From: Akebia trifoliata
Lineage: Eukaryota; Streptophyta; Magnoliopsida; Ranunculales; Lardizabalaceae
NCBI GenBank assembly: GCA_017979445.1
Contig: CM030718.1
Span: 23,369,021 to 23,433,020 of the forward strand
DNA length: 64,000 nt
Direction: 5' to 3'
Part shown: positions 54,837 to 64,000 of the stretch, one piece after another
Layout of the letters: each line of letters starts with the position of its first letter
How positions within the stretch are numbered: the first letter of the stretch is position 1
Made by a program: the position numbers and the translations under genes
The notes under the pieces: model-generated
Databases searched by the model: none
What the model was told of the DNA's origin: nothing
The model's input: only the letters and a program-made list of their open reading frames with translations

Positions 54837-55273
54837 TGTGGCATCAGCAATAGTAGTTGGTGTGGCAATAGCATCTATCAACAATAGTTGGTGTGGCAAT
54901 AGCACATCTCTCTCTATTATAAATACAGTAGCTATTTTGTGGTAGAAGAAGTGAGATAGAAAATCTGTAAAATTAGAGAGAGGGCTAGGAGAGATTACAA
55001 AGGAAGAGGTTGATCTTCTCTTTGATTAAAAACCAAGCTTCCTTCTTGAGACGAACTTGCGGGTTGTGCAAGTCGTTGGTTTCTTCTTATAGTGGATTCT
55101 CCCTTCACCCCCGTGGACGTAGGCACATCGCCGAACCACGTAAATATTGTTGTTGGTCATTGCTTGTTGGTGTGATTTGGAACTTAGTATAAGTTCCGAT
55201 TTCGAAACTTGGTATAAGTTTCGACAAAGGGTTTCTCTCTAGGTGGTTTGCTTCCGTGGTTTCACTACTAACA
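54837..55273 (+). repeat. Copia 3' LTR
   Basis: TGTGGCATC to ACTACTAACA, 437 bases, followed by TATAC. Nearly identical to the 5' LTR. Confidence 0.95.
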
Positions 55274-55278
55274 TATAC

Positions 55279-55490
55279 TTTTACCATAAACAAACCCACA
55301 ACTTTTGCTTAAATGTCTTTTTTGATAAAGAAAAAAAAAAGAGTATAAAAGCTATTGTCTCAAGTCGACCTCACATTGTCTTACGTAAGAAAACCACTAG
55401 TATCTATGTCTCTTTGGGACCTACTTTTATTCTCTCCTCCCAGGAGGCCAGGACCCAACCAAAGTCTAAAGATCTCTCTTTCTATCTCTC
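55279..55490. repeat. Segmental block S, copy 5 (right part)
   Basis: Continues the block interrupted by the Copia element (ACCATAAACAAACCCACAAC as at 25731-25750) and leads into the downstream flank of gene E. Confidence 0.75.
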
Positions 55491-56013
55491 TCTCAAAAGC
55501 TGTAAGAGATTCATCCGAAATTCAGAGAAATATACCCATAAATCTGTCACCAGTTCAGAAACAAACAATAATCATGTTTATAATTTCTTTTGATGATTGA
55601 TCATCAAGTTCTAATTAAAATAAAGAAATCGAAAGGAGAGAGAGAGAGGCCTTATGATCTTGAAACTAGGCATAATAACACCAAACTCAATTTAAAAGAT
55701 AAGCAATAGAAAACAAAATCTCACCCAAAAAAACAAAAACTATAAATCATAAACAATCAACAATCAATTTGCTCCACAAATTACTCATTAAAGTAGCAGA
55801 AGGTCACAATTATATTTAAACACATTTACTTATATAACAGCAGAGAAAGAAGAATCTCATTTTCCACCCCTAAAACAAAACAAGACCAATTCCAACCCAT
55901 TTACCAAACTTAAAGCCCATTTCTAAGTATGCTTTCGCCCCCTAAAAAACAGACATTTTCATATAGAAAACAAACAAACAAACAAACAGAGACCCCTGCT
56001 TCTACTACTTAAA

Positions 56014-56385
56014 TCAGATTTCTTCATCTACAAGACCAGAAGTTTGTAACTTAGAGGGAAGGACATCGACCAATTCATCAATAAGAAGAACAACATCAGC
56101 CCAATTCAGAAAACCCAAATCGATTTGGCCTTCTAGGTTTTTGAGATTGGCGTCTACAGGTGCAGTAGAGGAATCAGAGTTTCCCTTCATATTCTTCGTA
56201 TTGTTATTCTGATTTTCCTTCTTTTTTTTGCCCATCATCAGCTTTGCCTTAGAGAAAAAACCCATGATTGAGAGGAAAACTTTCCTGAAAATTTTAGCTT
56301 TGATTTGTCCTCTCTTTGGTGGAAACATTACATTTCCCTTTTTCAGAGTTGCTCCATTAGACATCGAAATGGGTTTTGTAGACAT
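56014..56385 (-). CDS. Small basic plant protein, copy E (123 aa), function unknown
   Basis: The longest family member, 123 residues, starting at the ATG at 56383-56385 (MSTKPISMSN). Blocks: FPPKRGQIKAKIFRK at residues 21-35; the hydrophobic VFLSIMGFF; the Lys-rich MGKKKK at 51-56; then an Asn-rich insert of about 13 residues (ENQNNNTKN...) not found in the other copies; SDSS at 70-73; LEGQIDLGFLNWADVVLLIDEL at about 84-105; and an acidic end. TATAAAT lies 129 bases upstream with a CT-rich leader. Flanks match those of gene C. No known domain, signal peptide or membrane segment. Of the A-type copies this one keeps the most consensus residues and an intact promoter, so it is the best candidate for an active gene. 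Confidence 0.65.
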   Translation of the reverse strand: MSTKPISMSNGATLKKGNVMFPPKRGQIKAKIFRKVFLSIMGFFSKAKLMMGKKKKENQNNNTKNMKGNSDSSTAPVDANLKNLEGQIDLGFLNWADVVLLIDELVDVLPSKLQTSGLVDEEI

Positions 56386-56513
56386 AATTAATTGAAACTT
56401 AATAAAGATGATGAAGAAGAAGAAAGAGAGAAAACTTAATAAATGGGTTTTCTAAGCTCCTATAAAGTGAAAACCAAGAAGACAATGTGAAGTTGAGAAT
56501 TTTGATTTCAGGA

Positions 56514-56520
56514 ATTTATA
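56514..56520 (-). promoter_or_regulatory. TATA box of gene E
   Basis: TATAAAT on the minus strand, matching gene C (26955-26961) and relic F. Confidence 0.6.
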
Positions 56521-56569
56521 AAGGGCTTTTGGAAAACTTATTTCTGTTTTATTTATTTATTTTATTTTA

Positions 56570-57450
56570 TTGGAGGGAAGGAAGGTTCCGCCAAAACACT
56601 TTTCCCATTTGCGTCCCGTCTGTCGGTTTCATTGTGCAATGTCACTAATAAATAGTAGTGTTTTGGCTGAGGTGAAGAATAAAACACCACGAATATGTGA
56701 TCACCAACAAAAGTGAAATTGAATTTCATGTCTTCTAGAAAGAGTTACACCTACACTTTATGAAACGCTTTGATTAGTGGTTAATTAATGCTGAAATCAA
56801 ATTTGGATTTTAGGTCCAACTTGATTCTGAAACTAGTAATTCTTATGCTACTTTTAAATTCCACATTTAGTTCGACATTTTCAATTTTTTTTTTTTTTTT
56901 TTGGAAATAGGGTATTTATGTGTCTCGATGTTTAATCATGATCCATTAGACTTTGCCTAACCCATGAGATAATCTTATCCATCATAACTAATCCCTGAAT
57001 GTCACGTCACATCCAACATCCTATCACGTGATACCATTGAAGTAAAAACATTGTTGTGGAGGGTCATATAAAAACTCGAAATTAGGACCTGGGGAGCATA
57101 CCTGACATTTTTTATTTTTATTGGTTTCAGATCCCATTATGAGACTTTTGGAGTCAGAACCAACCTTTTAAATATCTTATACGGCTTGCTCAATATCAAG
57201 GTTTTAACACTTGTTTTTTTAGGGGTGCCAGGCTCACTTATTAAATTCATAGGCCCAATTAACAACCTTACGTATGTCTTGCTATTGTGTAGTTTGAGGG
57301 TCTAATCGCCTCATACACCAATTTCCAGGAACTAAGGTTAGGGGCAACATGCCTTTAGCCTGGGATTGACATATTAAAAATTTATTGGCACAACAACTTT
57401 AAAGACTTAAACCCCACTATTTGATCTCACCCAGTGTTCTAGTAACCCAC
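56570..57450. other. Intergenic upstream of gene E, no feature recognised
   Basis: No gene. About 56735-56800 (ACACTTTATGAAACGCTTTGATTAGTGGTTAATTAATG-like) resembles part of the Copia remnant near 22780-22820. Confidence 0.4.
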
Positions 57451-57454
57451 CTAC

Positions 57455-57865
57455 CAAGAACCTAAATTTAAGCCTAAATCGACACAATTATTTACTAATG
57501 TCTAATCATTTAATTAAGACCCAGACATACCTGGCTTAAATTAGGTCAACATCTTATTGCTCCTTCACAATAGCTTGAGACACTTGAAGGTTTTTCTTTT
57601 GAATCGTGCTGGAGTGACCTCAAGCTTTTTCACTTGTACCATGATGAAAAGCATCTATGATTTCCATACACTTTCATGTCAAGAAGTGTGATATGAGGTT
57701 CTAGCCTGAGATCACTTCAGGATTAATCCTTTGTTTTTGCTAGACAAGTTAGGCTGAGTAGTACTTAATAGTCAATATGACAGTGAGTTCAATCAGATTT
57801 AAACCTTGGTAGTAGGATCAACCATTCACACACCTATAACAACCTTTCTAAGTTGGCACCTTCGT
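57455..57865. repeat. Upstream flank shared by genes E and C, with MITE 57598-57745
   Basis: Related to 27915-28165. The copy here is interrupted by an inverted-repeat element (GTGCTGGAGTGACCTCAAG / ATCACTTCAGGATTAATCC ends) of the type nested at 16868. Confidence 0.6.
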
Positions 57866-57869
57866 CTGA

Positions 57870-58850
57870 TAAAAAAATTTGCGGGTGATAATACCTCAGA
57901 TGTGAGTTCAAAGCCATATCTTCAATCACACACATGATTGATGCCACAGGAATGTCAAGGATAATATTTTAAGAACTTTGGAAAAAAAATCACAATTAAA
58001 TTCTAATTTTAAATTTGGGAGTTTAGTAGCCATTCATTTCCAAAATCTTGGATCAAGTTCAAAATAATTATTTTTTCATTTCCTTTGTTTGGGGTGTGAG
58101 TTTTTTCGTGAAATCTAGAGGGCTACGGTGTTCAATTACCAAATATTACCAGTTTGGTAATCCATTTGAGCTCAATGAACCTGTGCAAGATTTGAAATCT
58201 TACTTTGTAAAGAAAGTGTTTCTCTTTCCTAATTTTGAAAGAGAATCACCTTGGAAAATTTTCACAAGAATCGATCCTTTGAAACCTATGGTTTGAATGG
58301 TTGGATGATCTGTTTAAAATCATAAAAAGGTGGTTCTCCGTTAAGCCATGGTTCTTAATGCCAAACTGATTTATTAGATAAAATCCGGTCAAAATTGGAT
58401 GGACCATTGGTCCGATCCGATTTTAAAACACTGTTGTTAGGTGTCAATCCGATTTAGATTTAGTAGACCCTAAACCTTATTTTATTTTGATTGTCACGTT
58501 AAAACCGTCGTATTCGTTAGCATTCTGAATTTGTTTTTAACCAAAACATGATCGTGTACGTTTTGGTAATTAATATGAACAGTGAGCTGGAATCATAGTT
58601 AACTCATTTTCAACTCACGAAATAGTAATTCACCCAACCATGTTAAGCGAAATTTTCCATGAAATCTTTGTTCATTGTGGACGAGGAGTCTGCAGAAACA
58701 GTTATTACCGTACCCAGTACCTCGTACTTCTAACAAGTAATAAATAAAGATAATTATCGAGGAGGCCTATTTGTTGTTATTTTATTACAAAAACTCCCCT
58801 ACTTTGTCAAGTTTGTTAATTGAACAAACCTTACTTTGTGAATTAGGCTA
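57870..58850. other. Fragments of block S and repeat K, then unrecognised spacer
   Basis: 57880-57945 matches the start of block S. 58000-58260 matches repeat K in reverse (CAAAATCTTGGATCAAGTTC). 58300-58850 shows nothing recognisable. Confidence 0.45.
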
Positions 58851-58854
58851 CCAT

Positions 58855-59165
58855 GACTAACTTAGTAAGATTTCAATTCTTACTAAGATTCATTGGGTCC
58901 ACAAGGATTATCAAAATAGCAATCAAATGACATGATCTTCTAGATTTCATGGAAAAATGCAGATTCAAAATAAAAAAATTAAAAAAGAGAAGAGTATTTT
59001 AGTTTGATTGTAGGTGTTGAAATTGGATGGCTATCAAACTCCCATATTTAAAACTAAAATTCAACAGTCAAAATTCAGTTTTATTTTTAAAACATCTTTT
59101 TAAAGTTCTTAAAATTTTGTTATTTATAATCTTGCAGCATCAGATCATGTTTTTGGATGTAAAAA
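58855..59165. repeat. Dispersed repeat K
   Basis: ACTAACTTAGTAAGATTTCAATTCTTACTAAG through GCATCAGATCATGTTTTTGGATG. The right terminus is missing. Confidence 0.6.
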
Positions 59166-59369
59166 TTTGACTTCATCAATTTGAATTTTATGATGTGGAT
59201 CCCCTCTCTAGGGTTTGCTTAGTAACAAACTTGATAAAGTGAGGTGTGGTGGGTAAGAAACTTCTTAAAGTAAAGCTCCCTTGGAGTTGTCAAAACTCTA
59301 CTCGAAGGGAGATTTTGCAATAAGCATCAATGTTATAATGAGAGAAGACGAAATAGAAATGGCTCTACA

Positions 59370-59615
59370 CCAAAATTTGAACTGAGATTTGTTGTTTTAA
59401 AATTTATGTGCTAAGCTGATGAACCAATAACATGATGCCATGTGTATTAAATGAGCAAATGTGATTGCTCATTGAGAGAAAATTCTAAGAGAAAATTTGA
59501 GAGCTGTTTAAATGCTTTATTTTTAGTAACTTTTCAGTACACATGGCATCATGCCATTGGTTCATCAGTTGAGCACATAACTTTCAAAACAACAAATCTT
59601 TGTTCCCAAATTTGG
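59370..59615. mobile_element. MITE with 78-base inverted ends
   Basis: The left arm (CAAAATTTGAACTGAGATTTGTTG to TGATGCCATGTGTA, about 59370-59448) mirrors the right arm (TACACATGGCATCATGCC to CAAATTTGG, about 59537-59615). About 85 bases of centre. No target duplication recognised. Confidence 0.75.
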
Positions 59616-59642
59616 ATTCCAAAAATAACTTTGCCTTATCAT

Positions 59643-60930
59643 TGATTCAAGATTGATCAGTTGTAAATCTTGCTAAATAAATGCAGAGATAGAGATGTGA
59701 ACTAAGACTTTGGGTAAGTCGAATTCGTTCCACAGGGACAGTTTGGATTCAAAATCTCATTCGGATAAAAAGGCCAAAACAGAATTAGAAAACAAATTTT
59801 TCTTAAAACAAATTGATTTGTAAAAATAAAACAGAGAAGAAAGTAGCAACTAATTTGTAAATGAAATTAAACTAACAATAGAGATTGAAGATATAAGGAA
59901 AAGAGTTTAGAGAGGTCAATTCAACCTTCGCAATTCATCCAAAATGCTGATTTATTCTAATTATAACTCAATCCACGTAGCAAGTCATTGCTCGTGGATC
60001 AAAAGATAAATCGAATTAAACATTGATGGTAACCAAAGAGTATTCATGAGAATCCCAAACTTAAACAAGATTAGCTGACTTAGACTTCAATTCTTCACAT
60101 AGTATGATTGTTCTTGAGCTTATCTAAGTAACAATTATCTAAGCTTGATTTGAATGTATAAGTTTGCTAATCTTATCTTAAGAGGATTCTCATAATTAAC
60201 AAATAAAGCAGAAATAAAGAATTAAAACAACATTGGTAGGATGAAATTATTCCGGCATTCTTGACCTCTCTAAGGAGAGTCTAGCCAATCATCGCAAGGA
60301 TCATATTGCAACAATAATAAAAACAAGAAGATGATAGATAGAGAAGAGAAGGTAGAATAGTGTTGCAACTTGATTCCTTCCTTGATGATCTCTCAAAAGA
60401 GTTACAATAGAGCTAATGGATTACTCTTGATGTTCTCACTCCTCTCAAAAGCTCACCCAAAGGAAAATTACAGAGAATTCTAAAGTAAGAAAAACTAAAA
60501 ATTATGGAAGAAGAGAATGAGAGAAAAGCCCCTTTCTCTGAATGTTCATATTCGGATAATCGGGATAATTTGACGGATAATTCGATTCGAATAACCCAAT
60601 CAGTTACAACCACCGAAGCTTCTAGAAGCTTATGTAAAAATCTAGAGTACAAATTCCTCGAAATGATCGCGGCGCGATGACATGGCGTCCAAATTCCTCG
60701 AGATTTTGCCGGATGCTTCCTTTTTACTCGTATGTTGTAACAGTAATTGTTACACCTTTTGTTGATTTCCGAATATACCCTTTTCACCTGAAATTAGTAA
60801 CAAACTATTGTTAGCCACATTAATTTGAGATTTAATAAAATTTATTATCATTTTAAGGGAACTAGTTCTTAAACTTTTGATAATCTTGATGAAATTACAG
60901 TCCCAAAATGAAATTATTGGGACCTTATCA
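59643..60930 (-). repeat. 3' LTR of an Athila-like Ty3 element
   Basis: On the minus strand it starts TGATAAGGTCCCAATAA next to a polypurine tract. It holds a CCCTGTGGAACGAATTCGAC motif about 100 bases before its end, as in Athila-type LTRs, and ends about TCTTGAATCA. Length about 1288 bases. The left boundary (59643) is inferred from the TG...CA rule and the motif position. The partner LTR lies outside the window. Confidence 0.65.
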
Positions 60931-60944
60931 CACCCCCAAACCTC
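60931..60944 (-). other. Polypurine tract
   Basis: GAGGTTTGGGGGTG on the minus strand, directly adjoining the LTR start. A similar GGTTTGGGGGTGTGGGATAG stretch lies near 61980-62000. Confidence 0.75.
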
Positions 60945-62310
60945 AATTTTGCTAGTCCCGAGCAAAACTTAAATCTAAACAACTCCTATTTCGTGAGGTT
61001 TCCGACTGCATTTAGCTTATGTAGTAAGCTCTTGAACTCCTAGGTTACCCCTAGTGGATGAGTTTGACTCGTGAGGTTTTGCATTGAATATACCTACAAA
61101 ATTCTAACATTTAAAAAATAACAACTTTAAAATTATTGCATATAATGTCATCACACCAATTTTCAAAAAAAATCCAGTCAAAGGTTTATTTGAGCAAAAA
61201 TTCTTTTTATTCCTCATTTTCAGAAATATCTTGAGTGTGTGCACAAATTTTTCTGATTGTAACATAAATTTTTCGAAACAAGGTTTCCTTTCTTAACTAC
61301 TAAAATGTTTGAGTCTGCCTAACTTCTAACTCGAAACTGAGCCTCCTGTCTGGGATTGTGAGAAGTATGGATGTTCACTTTAATACCTCTAAGGGGTTTT
61401 ATCTGTGATATTCCAGTGTACTCACGTTTTTACCATTGACGGCTTTCACCCTACTGAACTATTTGATCTCATTGGACTCTTTTCACAATTTGTACTTTTT
61501 CAGTTCTAACATTCACATCTTTCTACTTTTCTTTTCAACCTTTTTCATGCTTTATCATTTTTTCGATATATATATATATATATATATATATTTAAAAGTA
61601 GGTAGCCATTTTCAAGGTACCCAGTCTAATCCTATGGTTGTTATCTCAAAAATATCAATTACAGTTCTGTTTTTCTTCTATTCAGCCAACCAAAGGACAA
61701 GGAGGTCAAAGTTTAATGTTTTCAAGCTTTCCCTTTCATTCTAGACAGCGAAGAAGACAATTCTTAATCCAAAATAACTTTTTCACTACAATCAGAAGTG
61801 ACGTGAATTTTGTTTTTCAAAATATCTTGTTTTTGAGGAATAATAATTTATAAACAAATTGGACATGAGCCTGATTTTTAAAAATTCATATAATGACAGT
61901 ACATATAAACATTTTGATGAAGGTATTTTTTTTAAAATGTACCGAAAACAATGTACAAAAATTGAAAATTTGAAATGTGCTATCCCACACCCCCAAACCT
62001 AAATTTAGCATTGTCCTCAATGATTAAAGAGTATGTGTTTAGAGTACACCTGAAAACAGATTTCATTATGTCGCAAAAGTTGTGGACACAACCAAAATAA
62101 GTGTTCTGCACAGGATGTAAAAGCTAAAAGCACACCACATAAAGTTTAACCAACAGAAAATACCACAAAATAAATCCTACTTAGTCACACAGAATATGTA
62201 CAAAAATCAAGGGTTGCCTCCTGAAGTAGCGCTAAGTTTAATGTCTTCAGCCAAACATGGAATTAGAGCTAATCCTGGTACACAGGATTACTCAGAAATG
62301 AGTCTCTTTC
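60945..62310 (-). other. Non-coding spacer between pol and 3' LTR
   Basis: About 1.37 kb with no long frame on the element's sense strand. Athila relatives carry an additional open frame after pol; nothing like it can be read here. An AT microsatellite lies at 61567-61592. The small + strand frames are antisense low-complexity artefacts. Confidence 0.6.
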
Positions 62311-64000
62311 TTATGAATGAGGGAGATTCTGAAATGACTTTAGTCTTTGGCCATTGACTTGGAAGATATTTCCATTGGCTGGATTGAGTACCTCGATGTT
62401 TCCATGAGGGTGAATATTTTGGATAAAAAATGGACCAGTCCAACGGGACTTTAACTTCCATGGGAATAAATGAAGGTGAGAGTTATAAAGGAGCACTCTC
62501 TGCCCTACATGGAAAGATTTTCTCTGGATGTGTTTATCATGCCAGATTCTCGTTCGATTTTTGTATAGCTTTGCGTTATCGTAAGCATCATTCCTTCATT
62601 CGTCCAACTCAGTGAGTTGAAGTTTTTTAAGCTCGCCGGCCTTTGCTAGATCGAAATTTAAATGTTTGATCGCCCAATAAGCTTGATGCTCGAGTTCGAC
62701 TAGCAGATGACAGGCTCTACCAAAGATTAACCGGTAAGGGGATATTCCTATAGGAGTTTTGAACGCTGTTCTGTAGGCCCACAAGGCATCAGATAATCGT
62801 AAGGACCAATCTTTACGAGTCGGATTGACGGTTTTTTTAAGAATGGTTTTGATCTCACGATTAGAAATTTCGACCTGTCCACTGGTTTGTGGGTGATACG
62901 GCGTAGCTACCTTATGAGTGATTGAATATTTGCGTATCAAACTTTCGAAAACTCGGTTATAGATATGTTTCCCTCCATCACTAATGATAGCACGAGGGGT
63001 ACCGAATCGGGCAAACACAGTATTTTTGAGAAATTGAACAACCTTATGATCATTTGGTTGACAAGATGTGGCTTCAACCCATTTTGACACGTAGTCGACT
63101 GCGACTAAAATGTATTGGAATCTGTGTGAAATGGGGAAGGGACCTATGAAGTCAATACCCCAAACATCGAAGATTTCGATGATCAAAATTGGTTGTTGGG
63201 GCATCTCATTTCTTCGACTGATTTTTCCTAGACGTTGACATCTATCATAAGATATAGCAAAGAGATGAGTGTCACGAAAGATTATGGGCCAATAAAAACC
63301 ACATTGTAAGATTTTAGCTGCTATTTTCTTTCCTCCAAAATGCCCACCACAAGCATGATTGTGGCAGAACTCAAGAATTCCACTATGTTCTCTCTCAGCA
63401 ACACACCGACGAATTATTTGGTCTGGACAGTATTTAAATAAATACGGATCATCCTACAAGAACCATTTGGCTTGGGCAAGGAAGCGCATACGATTTTGTT
63501 TACTCCAAGAAGTGGGAGTTTGACCTGTCACCAGGTAGTTGACAATGTCAACATACCAAGGTGTGTCAGAATTAAAAACTGTCATGATTTGCTCGTCAGA
63601 AAAAATTTTCAGAAATTAAGAGAGAGTCAGAAAGAGTTTCAACTACTAGCCTAGATAGGTGGTCTGCAACCACATTCTCACATCCCTTTTTGTCTCAAAT
63701 TTCGATATCAAACTCTTGAAGAAGAAGTATCCATCGTATCAACCTTGCCTTCGCATCCTTCTTGGCAAGAAGGTATTTCAGCGCTGCGTGATCAGTGAAA
63801 ATGACTACTTTTGACCCTATAAGATAGGAACGAAATTTATCCACGGCAAAAACTACTGCTAGTAGTTCCTTCTCAGTGGTGGAATAATTCAGCTGGGCAT
63901 CATTAAGCGTCTTGCTAGCATACTGGATGATATGGGGGAGTTTTTCAACTCGTTGCCCCAATACAGCACCTATGACGTAATCGGATGCATCACACATCAC
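62311..64000 (-). pseudogene. Athila-like pol: RNase H and integrase, broken, partial
   Basis: Read on the minus strand from the window edge. RNase H (63695-64000) has the catalytic-type [14 protein letters not shown] and [11 protein letters not shown] motifs. Next come a linker with VADHLSRL-type sequence and an H2C2-like zinc region (about 63240-63420) that has lost one of its cysteines. The integrase core (62596-63204) has [15 protein letters not shown] and QTSGQVE, acidic residues at 18, 76 and 112 of that open stretch (35 residues between the last two). The C-terminal part after it ends at TAA 62311-62313. Breaks: TGA at 63695-63697, a one-base frameshift in the A/T run near 63600-63607, TAG at 63454-63456 and TGA at 62596-62598. 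The [11 protein letters not shown] sequence after the integrase core points to the Athila lineage, from memory. Reverse transcriptase and gag lie beyond the edge. Confidence 0.88.

Larger units (their letters stand above)
49945..55273 (+). mobile_element. Complete Copia (Tnt1/Tork-type) LTR retrotransposon
   Basis: A 5329-base element with two LTRs (451 and 437 bases), TATAC target duplication, initiator-Met-tRNA-type primer binding site, gag-pol region and polypurine tract in the right order. By eye the LTRs differ by about three substitutions and five small indels, so insertion is recent. Domain order GAG, protease, integrase, reverse transcriptase, RNase H (integrase before reverse transcriptase) defines Copia. 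Close similarity of the reverse transcriptase and RNase H regions to Tnt1-like elements is recalled, not searched. One frameshift separates the two open frames. Confidence 0.96.

Noticed and set aside
61436..61853. + strand frames of 71-102 codons
   Set aside because: They are antisense to the Athila-like spacer, contain microsatellite-encoded Ile-Tyr runs, and have no domain.

Overview
The window is AT-rich plant nuclear DNA, probably from a dicot or another non-grass angiosperm. The evidence is a Tnt1/Tork-type Copia element, an Athila-like Ty3 element, many small inverted-repeat (MITE-like) insertions, and short plant-style genes with TATA boxes and pyrimidine-rich leaders. There are no operons, prokaryotic signals or CRISPR arrays, and I recognised no rRNA or tRNA gene. 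The species cannot be told from this window.

The only likely host genes are five intronless, minus-strand genes for a small (100-123 residue) basic protein family of unknown function: A (693-1043), B (12100-12402), C (26517-26855), D (37545-37874) and E (56014-56385). At least two broken relatives remain, F (about 8080-8430) and G (about 20537-20600). They sit in an old, much rearranged tandem segmental duplication. A, C, E and F share one kind of flank (A-type); B and D share another (B-type). Three kinds of flanking block recur: S (6.2, 23.6, 28.8, 45.2 and 48.8 kb), X (1.2-4.4 and 32.1-35.9 kb) and Y (10.7-19.0 and 36.6-42.4 kb, each holding one B-type gene).

These duplicates act as natural empty sites and let several insertions be defined to the base. 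Solo LTR 14324-16113 (TSD ACTTA) is absent from the other Y copy. Solo LTR 41551-42210 is absent from the first Y copy. The complete Copia element 49945-55273 (TSD TATAC) has its empty site at 25.71 kb. hAT-like MITEs at 6465-6708 and 25094-25342 have 8-base target duplications. A 381-base element at 29726-30106 has a 9-base duplication, as Mutator-type elements do.

The most unusual repeat is a family of about eight elements built from serial near-perfect hairpins of about 100 bases, spread from 12.9 to 43.8 kb. The right end (59.6-64.0 kb) is the 3' part of a minus-strand Athila-like element: LTR, polypurine tract, a non-coding spacer, and a decayed integrase/RNase H region that runs off the window. 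The rest is low-complexity or unrecognised intergenic DNA.
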